The notes under the pieces are model-generated. The model saw only the letters and a program-made list of their open reading frames with translations, did not search any database and had not been told where the DNA came from. Positions 1 through 4,623 of a stretch of DNA of 5,410 nt are shown here, in pieces (the first letter of the stretch is position 1; each line of letters starts with the position of its first letter). The position numbers and the translations under genes were made by a program. Origin of the DNA: an uncultured Collinsella sp. (GTDB taxonomy: Bacteria; Actinomycetota; Coriobacteriia; Coriobacteriales; Coriobacteriaceae); assembly GCA_947003675.1 (NCBI GenBank), contig CAMQPJ010000108.1, positions 1-5,410 of the forward strand, in the 5' to 3' direction.

Positions 1-103
1 GCGCGAAGGCTGGCGCTTTGAGCTCGTGGGTTCGCGTCTGGACGATCTGCTTTCCGGCAATATGGGGCTCACCGTGAAGGACGGAAAGATTGAACTGTTA
101 TAG
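1..103 (+). CDS. C-terminal end of an unrecognised protein (5' partial)
   Basis: An open frame enters from the left edge (first full codon at position 2) and stops at TAG 101-103, leaving 33 residues that end in GLTVKDGKIELL. The stretch mixes charged and hydrophobic residues, with no membrane segment and no motif I can assign to a family. The codons look like those of the downstream genes, so it is probably the true end of a native gene. It lies 64 nt upstream of the metallopeptidase gene with no strong terminator between, so co-transcription is possible. The function cannot be told from this fragment. Confidence 0.6.
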   Translation, partial: REGWRFELVGSRLDDLLSGNMGLTVKDGKIELL

Positions 104-128
104 GGAAGCCTAGCCGGCTGAGTGGGTA

Positions 129-165
129 GAATGCCTCCAACGTGTAACTCGATTCGGAGGAATTC
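129..165 (+). promoter_or_regulatory. Candidate hairpin masking the ribosome binding site of the metallopeptidase gene
   Basis: The Shine-Dalgarno GGAGG (156-160) can pair with CCTCC (134-138). The pairing extends outward as GAAT 129-132 with ATTC 162-165 after one G/A mismatch. It extends inward as AA/TT and CG/CG with single-base bulges at 155 and 152, closing a 7-nt loop (143-149). The stem ends two bases before the ATG at 168. This is seen directly in the sequence. That it controls translation is inference, and its stability was not computed. A TAGAAT at 127-132 could serve as a -10 box; a start from it would remove part of the 5' arm. Confidence 0.35.
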
Positions 166-167
166 GC

Positions 168-872
168 ATGCCTTATTACTATGGATACGGCTTTGGCATT
201 GACCCGCTGTACCTGCTGGTTGTTCTTGTCTGCACGGTGCTTGGCCTTGCCGCGCAGAGCTATATCAACTCGACGTACAAGACGTGGTCCAAGGTGCGCT
301 CGGACGGCGATACGGGTGCCACGGTCGCTCGCCGCATGCTCAATGCCAACGGTTGTAGCGCCGTGGGCATCAAGGGCATTGCCGGCGAGCTCACCGATCA
401 TTACAACCCGCAGGACAACAACCTGTATCTGTCGGATGCCAACCGTTCGGGCGGGTCGGTCGCAAGCGTTGCCGTCGCCTGTCACGAGGCGGGCCATGCC
501 GCCCAGCGCCAAAGCGGCTATGCCATGATGAAGGTACGCACCGCTTTGGTCCCCGTCGTCAACTTTACCCAGAACACCTGGACGATCGTGCTGCTCATGG
601 GCTTGTTCATGAACATCGCGGGACTCACGACCCTCGCGCTGGTCTTCTTCTCGTTTAGTGTGCTGTTCCAACTCGTTACGCTGCCGGTCGAGATTGATGC
701 CAGTCGCCGCGCCGTGGCGTATATCGAGCAGTCGGGCATGAGTTCCAAGCAGGTCAACGGTGCCAAGAAGGTGCTGACGGCAGCCGCGCTCACCTACGTG
801 GCGGCGGCGCTCACTTCGATCATCCAACTGCTCTACCTTATGGCTCGTTACAACAGAAACTCCAACCGATAA
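168..872 (+). CDS. YugP-type membrane zinc metallopeptidase (Zn_peptidase_2 family)
   Basis: This 234-residue protein matches the YugP-like neutral zinc metallopeptidases, which are usually about 225-235 residues. The zinc-binding, catalytic HEXXH motif is HEAGH at residues 106-110, in the context VACHEAGHAAQ. The family pattern LPVEIDASRRA at about 172-182 probably supplies the third metal ligand (E175 or D177). Hydrophobic segments lie near residues 13-31, 138-172 (probably two passes) and 203-226, so it is an integral membrane protein. The N terminus is Tyr/Gly-rich. The ATG start is supported by GGAGG at 156-160, seven bases upstream. The natural substrate of this family is not established; a role in membrane protein turnover is a guess. 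The family call is firm, the biological role is not. Confidence 0.9.
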   Translation: MPYYYGYGFGIDPLYLLVVLVCTVLGLAAQSYINSTYKTWSKVRSDGDTGATVARRMLNANGCSAVGIKGIAGELTDHYNPQDNNLYLSDANRSGGSVASVAVACHEAGHAAQRQSGYAMMKVRTALVPVVNFTQNTWTIVLLMGLFMNIAGLTTLALVFFSFSVLFQLVTLPVEIDASRRAVAYIEQSGMSSKQVNGAKKVLTAAALTYVAAALTSIIQLLYLMARYNRNSNR

Positions 873-888
873 CAAATAGGGCAGGCAG

Positions 889-918
889 GCGCCGCGGGGA
901 TTCGTGTCCTCGCGGCGC
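889..918 (+). terminator. GC-rich hairpin after the metallopeptidase gene, possible terminator
   Basis: GCGCCGCGGGGA (889-900) pairs with TCCTCGCGGCGC (907-918) over 12 bp, with one G-U pair and a 6-nt loop TTCGTG. It begins 16 nt after the stop codon. What follows is TGTACTATGTGTT rather than a clean T run, so it is a weak intrinsic terminator at best. It may instead protect the 3' end of the message or depend on Rho. Its place between two functionally unrelated genes favours a transcript boundary. The remaining space up to xseA has a TACTAT (921-926) that could be a -10 box, but I see no convincing -35. Confidence 0.5.
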
Positions 919-975
919 TGTACTATGTGTTGGACTTGAATTTGCGCAGGGCCGGAGCCCGTGTGCACGATGACG

Positions 976-983
976 AAAGGAGG
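976..983 (+). promoter_or_regulatory. Ribosome binding site deciding the xseA start
   Basis: AAAGGAGG is a near-perfect Shine-Dalgarno sequence four bases before GTG 988. The acetate kinase genes have AGGGAG-ACAC-ATG and AAAGGAG-TCTC-ATG, also four bases, so this spacing is local custom. It argues against the longer in-frame starts at 961 and 970. Confidence 0.75.
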
Positions 984-987
984 CTGC

Positions 988-2439
988 GTGGCAGGCTGGA
1001 ATCTAACCGGCAATGCCGTTTCCGCCGAGTTCGACGGTTCGGACGAGCAGGAGCGCAAAGAGCTCAGCGTGAGCCAGGCGGTGGAGATTGCCGCTGGCGC
1101 GCTCGATGCGATTCCGCAGCTGAGCGTTCTGGGCGAGGTCACGGGTTTTCGTGGTCCCAATGCCCGAAGCGGCCACTGCTACTTCCAAATCAAGGACGAC
1201 TCGGCGGCCGTCGACTGCATCATCTGGAAGGGCGCCTACCTTAAGCGCACCTTCGATCTGCGCGACGGCATGCAGGTAAGCTTTAAGGGCAGCTTCAATC
1301 TCTACAAGCCTACGGGTCGCATGAGCTTCGTCGCCCGCTCGTTCTCGCTGGCGGGGGAGGGCTTGCTGCGTCAGCAGGTGGCTCAGTTGGCCGAAAAGCT
1401 ACGCCGCGAGGGCCTGATGGACGAAGCGCGCAAGCGCCGCATCCCGGTGTTTTGCTCGCGCGTGGCGGTTGTCACCTCGCTTTCGGGCGCCGTGATCGAC
1501 GACGTCAAGCGTACGCTGCGCCGTCGCAACCCGCTCGTCGAGCTTGTCTGCGTGGGCGCAAAGGTCCAGGGCGAGGGCGCGCCGGCAGAGCTTATTGAAG
1601 GCTTGCGCCGCGCCGCTGCCATTACGCCGGCGCCCGATTGCATTTTGCTTGTCCGTGGCGGCGGCTCCTTCGAGGACCTCATGACCTTTAACGACGAGGA
1701 GCTTGCCCGTGCGGTGGCGGCTTGCCCCGTGCCCGTGGTGACCGGCATTGGCCATGAGCCCGATACCTCGATTTGCGACATGGTGAGCGACCGTCGCGCC
1801 TCCACGCCAACGGCAGCGGCAGAATCGGTGGCGCCGGCTATGACGGAGTTGGCCGACGTGCTCGAGACGCGCCATCAGCGTCTGGGCGTCGCGATGGCCT
1901 CGATGATCGGGTCGGATCAGGTCGATCTGGAAATGCTCGACCAGCGCGGTCGTCGTGCCTGGGATACCTATACGGCTCGTCTGGGCGACGCGCTCGATGC
2001 GGCCGCATGCCGCCCGTGCCTCAACGATCCGACGTTTATGGTCGAGCGTCGCGAGTCTGATCTTGCCCTGACGGCCGATCGTCTGTCCGGCGCCATAGCG
2101 CGCTCGGTCGGGACATTCCGCTCCAACTTCGAGCGTCTGCCCGAGCGCTTGGTCGCAAGCACCTCGGGGCTCGATGGCAAGCGTCATGCGCTCACGCTTG
2201 CGAGTTCCCGTCTGGAGCATCAGGGACGTACGATGCTCAGCAAACCCGCGTCCGACCTGGGCCGAGCTGCCGCGTCGCTCGATGCCTTGTCGCCGCTCAA
2301 GGTTCTTGCCCGCGGCTATTCCATTGCATATAGCGAAGCCGGTGTGGCTACGAGCGCCAAGACCTTTAAGCCAGGCGACGCCATCCGCGTGCGCATGGCA
2401 GACGGCAACGTGGCGGCAACGGTCGATACGGTCGAGTAG
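988..2439 (+). CDS. xseA: Exodeoxyribonuclease VII large subunit
   Basis: This is the catalytic subunit of Exo VII, which degrades single-stranded DNA to short oligonucleotides in the cytoplasm during repair and recombination. I start at GTG 988 (483 residues) because AAAGGAGG at 976-983 lies four bases upstream, the same spacing as both acetate kinase genes here. In-frame GTG 961 and ATG 970 would place this ribosome site inside the gene. Residues about 27-120 form the OB-fold DNA-binding domain (LSVSQAVEIA through FKGSFNLYKPTG). The catalytic core carries VRGGGSFEDLMTFNDEELARA (from 222) and GIGHEPDTSICD (from 253), with H256 and D259 matching the His and Asp of the family GHExD motif. A long helical region follows (about 280-420), then the conserved LSPLKVLARGYSIAY near 434-448. 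It is somewhat longer than E. coli XseA (456). xseB follows after 42 nt. Confidence 0.96.
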   Translation: MAGWNLTGNAVSAEFDGSDEQERKELSVSQAVEIAAGALDAIPQLSVLGEVTGFRGPNARSGHCYFQIKDDSAAVDCIIWKGAYLKRTFDLRDGMQVSFKGSFNLYKPTGRMSFVARSFSLAGEGLLRQQVAQLAEKLRREGLMDEARKRRIPVFCSRVAVVTSLSGAVIDDVKRTLRRRNPLVELVCVGAKVQGEGAPAELIEGLRRAAAITPAPDCILLVRGGGSFEDLMTFNDEELARAVAACPVPVVTGIGHEPDTSICDMVSDRRASTPTAAAESVAPAMTELADVLETRHQRLGVAMASMIGSDQVDLEMLDQRGRRAWDTYTARLGDALDAAACRPCLNDPTFMVERRESDLALTADRLSGAIARSVGTFRSNFERLPERLVASTSGLDGKRHALTLASSRLEHQGRTMLSKPASDLGRAAASLDALSPLKVLARGYSIAYSEAGVATSAKTFKPGDAIRVRMADGNVAATVDTVE

Positions 2440-2481
2440 TCCGCGTTTCATAGCGATAAACCTTTAGGAAAGGAAACAGAT

Positions 2482-2748
2482 ATGGCAGAGAAAACCCCGG
2501 TCGAGCAGCTTACGTACAAGCAGGCTTCGCAGGAGTTGGAGCTCATCATCCGCAGCTTGGAGTCGGGCGATATGGAGCTCGAGGAGTCGCTCGAGAGCTA
2601 TACCCGCGGCGTCGAGCTCCTCAAGAGCCTGCGCACCCGCCTGTCCGATGCCGAGCAGAAGGTCTCGGTGCTTCTTAAGGACGTCGACGGCAACGACGTG
2701 CTCGCCGACGGCGAAGCCGCTAACACCGACGATAACCTCTCGTTCTAA
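2482..2748 (+). CDS. xseB: Exodeoxyribonuclease VII small subunit
   Basis: This 88-residue acidic protein is the small subunit of Exo VII, several copies of which bind the helical region of XseA. The family core runs from about residue 11 to 65: LTYKQASQELELIIRSLESG, then DMELEESLESYTRGVELL and LSDAEQKVSVLL. The SLESGDMELEESLE segment is the recognisable signature. The last 20 or so residues are polar and Asp/Asn-rich and probably disordered. AGGAAAGG at 2466-2473 gives a ribosome site eight bases before the ATG. It lies 42 nt after xseA, with no terminator between, so the two are almost certainly co-transcribed and made together, as in most bacteria. Length is typical (about 75-90). Confidence 0.95.
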   Translation: MAEKTPVEQLTYKQASQELELIIRSLESGDMELEESLESYTRGVELLKSLRTRLSDAEQKVSVLLKDVDGNDVLADGEAANTDDNLSF

Positions 2749-2755
2749 CCATCTC

Positions 2756-2778
2756 GACCAAATATAATTACCTTGGTC
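2756..2778 (+). promoter_or_regulatory. Candidate promoter with dyad operator for the HIT gene
   Basis: A perfect -10 hexamer TATAAT lies at 2763-2768, in the 49-nt gap between xseB and the HIT gene. It sits inside a perfect 6-bp inverted repeat, GACCAA (2756-2761) and TTGGTC (2773-2778), separated by 11 nt. There is no good -35 hexamer at 16-18 nt upstream (TCGTTC at 2740-2745 is poor), so an activator or a non-consensus promoter would be needed. A start near 2775 would give a leader of about 22 nt. The pattern is seen in the sequence. Promoter and operator function are inferred. Confidence 0.4.
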
Positions 2779-2797
2779 TGTGAGAAAGGAACCAACC

Positions 2798-3133
2798 ATG
2801 TGTGATTGCATCTTCTGCAAAATCGCCAACCACGAGATCCCCTCGACCGTTGTCTATGAGGACGATCAGGTCATCGCGTTCGACGACCTCAATCCCCAGG
2901 CGCCGGTCCACACGCTCGTGATCCCCAAGAAGCACTACAGTGACATCGCCGACAACGTGCCGGCCGAGACCATGGGCGCCATGGCTCACGCCATCCAGGA
3001 GGTCGCCAAGGCCAAGGGTCTGGAGGACGGTTTCCGCGTCATTTCCAACAAGGGCGTCAACGCCGGTCAGACCGTCATGCACTTCCACATGCACGTCCTC
3101 GGCGGCAAGAACCTGGGCGAGAACCTCATCTGA
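2798..3133 (+). CDS. HIT-family protein (HinT-like nucleoside phosphoramidase)
   Basis: This 111-residue protein belongs to the histidine triad superfamily, small cytoplasmic homodimers that hydrolyse or transfer nucleoside monophosphates from substrates such as adenosine phosphoramidates. The triad HxHxHxx is HFHMHVL at residues 95-101, with H97 in the position of the nucleophilic His. The N-terminal CIFCKI (4-9) is the Cys pair seen in many bacterial HIT proteins, part of a structural zinc site. PVHTLVIPKKHY (36-47) and RVISNKGVNAGQTVMH (80-95) are also typical. I chose ATG 2798 because AGAAAGGA at 2783-2790 lies seven bases upstream and because MCDCIFCK is the usual N terminus; GTG 2780 would add six unsupported residues. 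Codons are strongly biased to C endings, as in the acetate kinase gene downstream. The exact substrate is unknown. Confidence 0.94.
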   Translation: MCDCIFCKIANHEIPSTVVYEDDQVIAFDDLNPQAPVHTLVIPKKHYSDIADNVPAETMGAMAHAIQEVAKAKGLEDGFRVISNKGVNAGQTVMHFHMHVLGGKNLGENLI

Positions 3134-3162
3134 GGACGCTTCTTCCGTGTAATGAAGCGAAA

Positions 3163-3206
3163 GCTCGGGCACCGATAACTTATATATCAACGCAATAAAC
3201 CCGAGC
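3163..3206 (+). promoter_or_regulatory. Candidate alternative (antiterminator-like) pairing before the first acetate kinase gene
   Basis: GCTCGGG at 3163-3169 is a perfect complement of CCCGAGC at 3200-3206, which is part of the 5' arm of the hairpin at 3194-3227. The two pairings exclude each other, the geometry of a transcription attenuator. The loop between the 7-bp arms is 30 nt and AT-rich. I see no known riboswitch fold or leader peptide. The complementarity is seen directly. Regulation is inferred and would need transcription entering from upstream of 3163. Confidence 0.3.
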
Positions 3207-3227
3207 GCGAGGGCGTTTGGGTTTATT
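3194..3227 (+). terminator. 15-bp hairpin between the HIT and acetate kinase genes, likely terminator
   Basis: AATAAACCCGAGCGC (3194-3208) pairs with GCGTTTGGGTTTATT (3213-3227) over 15 bp, including two G-U pairs, with the tetraloop GAGG. The 3' arm ends in TTTATT and continues ATT, giving a U-rich end, and the symmetrical A-rich 5' arm means it could work in both directions. It begins 60 nt after the HIT stop codon. If a promoter lies at TATATA (3181-3186), the hairpin would instead form the 5' end of the acetate kinase message and could stabilise it. Confidence 0.6.
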
Positions 3228-3246
3228 ATTGAAGCGTATGTAACCT

Positions 3247-3263
3247 GGCGGCGCCACACCGCC
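3247..3263 (+). promoter_or_regulatory. Small hairpin in the leader of the first acetate kinase gene
   Basis: GGCGG (3247-3251) pairs with CCGCC (3259-3263) across a 7-nt loop. It ends 8 nt before the ribosome site AGGGAG (3271-3276), leaving that site free. It may be a structural leader element or chance in GC-rich DNA. Confidence 0.25.
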
Positions 3264-3280
3264 TGTTAGTAGGGAGACAC

Positions 3281-4459
3281 ATGAACGTTCTGGTCGTCAA
3301 CGCAGGATCTTCGACCCTCAAGTATCAGGTCATCGATACCAAGTCCCACAAGGTGTCCGCAAAGGGCTCCTGCGAGCGCGTCTGCTTTACCGGCGGTACC
3401 TTCACCCACGCTGCTAACGGTTCCAAGAAAGTGACCGAGAACATCGAGTTCCCCGACCACAAAGTCGCCATCGAGGTCGTCCTGAAGGACCTCGAGGCCA
3501 ACGGCGTCAAGATCGAGGGCATCGGCCACCGTATCGTTCAGGGCGGTTGGTACTTCGGCGATTCCTCCCTCGTCGACGAGGACGTCCTCGCCAAGATCCG
3601 CGAGGTCGCTCCGCTCGCCCCGCTGCACAACAACCCCGAGGCCAACGTTATCGAGTACTGCCTCGAGCAGTATCCCGACCTGCCCAACGTCACGGTCTAC
3701 GACACTGCTTTCCACTTCAATATGCCCGAGGTCGCCAAGACCTACGCCCTGCCCAAGGACGTCTGCGACAAGCTGCACATCCGTAAGTACGGCGCCCACG
3801 GCACCAGCTACCGCTACATCTCCAAGAAGGTTGCCGAGATGACCAACGGCGAGGCTCGCAAGGTCGTCGTGTGCCACATCGGTTCCGGCGCTTCCCTGTG
3901 CGCCATCGAGGACGGCAAGTGCATGGACACCACCATGGGCTTGACGCCGCTCGACGGTGTCATGATGGGCACCCGCTGCGGCTCCATCGACCCTGCTACC
4001 GTGTGCTACCTGCAGCGCGAAGGTGGCTACACCTTCGACGAGGTCGACGAGATGATGAACAAGAAGTCCGGCCTTTTGGCTGTGACCGGCGGCAAGACCA
4101 ACGACTGCCGCAACGTCGAGGAGCTCGCCGCTGCTGGTGACCCCGAGGCCCAGCTCGCCTTCGATATGTTCGTTTACAAGATTGCCGCCAAGGCTGCCGA
4201 GATGGCCACTTCCATGTGCGGCATGGACACCCTGGTCTTTACCGCCGGCATCGGCGAGCACGCTCCGGCTGTCCGCGCCGGCGTGGCCGATCGTCTGGCC
4301 TTTATGGGCGTCAAGATGGACCATGCCCGCAACGCTCTGCGTGGCGACGGCGCTTGGTGCCTGTCCGCCAAGGATTCCAAGGTCAAGATCTTCGTCATCC
4401 CCACGGATGAGGAGTTCATGATCGCCTCCGACGTCGAGCGCATCGTCAACAGCAAGTAA
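3281..4459 (+). CDS. ackA: Acetate kinase, first of two tandem copies, with altered active-site motifs
   Basis: Acetate kinase interconverts acetate plus ATP and acetyl phosphate plus ADP, yielding ATP at the end of fermentation. This copy has 392 residues, close to the usual 395-405. Family motifs in order: NAGSSTLK from N7, GHRIVQGG 82-89 with R84, APLHN with H116, D141 in YDTAFH, YGAHGTSYRY with H173, CHIGSGAS 198-205, GLTPLDG 220-226, MGTRCG with R232, FTAGIGE 320-326 and PTDEE 374-378. Numbered against the Methanosarcina thermophila enzyme (from memory), N7, R91, H123, D148, H180, H208 and R241 are all present. Four positions depart: Phe179 is A172, His184 is Y177, Asn211 is S202, and the second His of GHRxVHGG is Q87. 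The frame is intact with strong C-ending codon bias (18 of 19 Ile codons are ATC), so it is probably well expressed and not a pseudogene. AGGGAG at 3271-3276 supports the ATG. Another short-chain acyl kinase is possible. Confidence 0.93.
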   Translation: MNVLVVNAGSSTLKYQVIDTKSHKVSAKGSCERVCFTGGTFTHAANGSKKVTENIEFPDHKVAIEVVLKDLEANGVKIEGIGHRIVQGGWYFGDSSLVDEDVLAKIREVAPLAPLHNNPEANVIEYCLEQYPDLPNVTVYDTAFHFNMPEVAKTYALPKDVCDKLHIRKYGAHGTSYRYISKKVAEMTNGEARKVVVCHIGSGASLCAIEDGKCMDTTMGLTPLDGVMMGTRCGSIDPATVCYLQREGGYTFDEVDEMMNKKSGLLAVTGGKTNDCRNVEELAAAGDPEAQLAFDMFVYKIAAKAAEMATSMCGMDTLVFTAGIGEHAPAVRAGVADRLAFMGVKMDHARNALRGDGAWCLSAKDSKVKIFVIPTDEEFMIASDVERIVNSK

Positions 4460-4470
4460 TTGCAAGAGGG

Positions 4471-4509
4471 GAGGGGCTGGACGACCAAGTGCCGTTCAGC
4501 CCCTCTTTT
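4471..4509 (+). terminator. Intrinsic terminator after the first acetate kinase gene
   Basis: GAGGGGCTGGACG (4471-4483) pairs with CGTTCAGCCCCTC (4493-4505) over 13 bp, with one G-U pair and a 9-nt loop, followed at once by TTTT (4506-4509). It begins 11 nt after the stop codon. It is the clearest terminator in the window and separates the two acetate kinase genes into different transcription units, apart from read-through. Confidence 0.85.
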
Positions 4510-4540
4510 GCGCTCGTTGGGCGATATGCCTGATAGCTAT

Positions 4541-4568
4541 TTATCAAGATGTGATAACTTCTTATTAA
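4541..4568 (+). promoter_or_regulatory. Candidate promoter and operator for the second acetate kinase gene
   Basis: TTATCA (4541-4546) and TATTAA (4563-4568) are spaced by 16 nt and fit -35 and -10 boxes at four of six positions each. TTATCA also forms a perfect inverted repeat with TGATAA (4552-4557) across 5 nt, so the promoter spacer would carry an operator-like dyad. A further TGATA lies at 4531-4535. Within this region GATAACTT (4553-4560) also occurs before the first acetate kinase gene (3174-3181). Function is inferred and I cannot assign a regulator family. Confidence 0.4.
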
Positions 4569-4623
4569 AATGCGGTCGCCTTAAGAGGTCTGCGTCGACC
4601 GTATTGCACTGCAAAGGAGTCTC

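Noticed and set aside
949..960. Small GGGC-CGGA-GCCC hairpin upstream of xseA
   Set aside because: Only 4 bp; expected by chance in GC-rich DNA and not near a T run.
961..987. Longer xseA starts at GTG 961 or ATG 970
   Set aside because: Both would bury the near-perfect Shine-Dalgarno at 976-983 within the gene. The only upstream alternative, GGAG at 954-957, is 12 nt from ATG 970.
69..1160. A 363-codon minus-strand open frame spanning the metallopeptidase gene, its downstream gap and the start of xseA
   Set aside because: It crosses two clear genes and a terminator-like hairpin, and its product has an Arg/His-rich shadow composition. The HEAGH protease on the other strand is the real gene.
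1399..2451. A 350-codon minus-strand open frame opposite xseA
   Set aside because: The product is Arg/His/Gly-rich without recognisable domains and lies opposite conserved Exo VII motifs. It is a shadow of high-GC coding sequence.
2768..3259. A 163-codon minus-strand open frame opposite the HIT gene
   Set aside because: It is opposite the conserved histidine triad and has the Val/Asp/Gly-rich composition of an antisense shadow.
3266..4465. A 399-codon open frame on the minus strand opposite the whole first acetate kinase gene
   Set aside because: The predicted protein is a monotonous Val/Leu/Gly/Asp/Ala-rich chain with no motif. It arises because the strongly C-ending codons of the real gene leave few stops on the other strand. 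The real gene has full family motifs and a good ribosome site.
4604..4614. TTGCA-C-TGCAA dyad just before the ribosome site of the second acetate kinase gene
   Set aside because: With a one-base centre it cannot form an RNA hairpin, and a single short dyad without a second copy is weak evidence for an operator.
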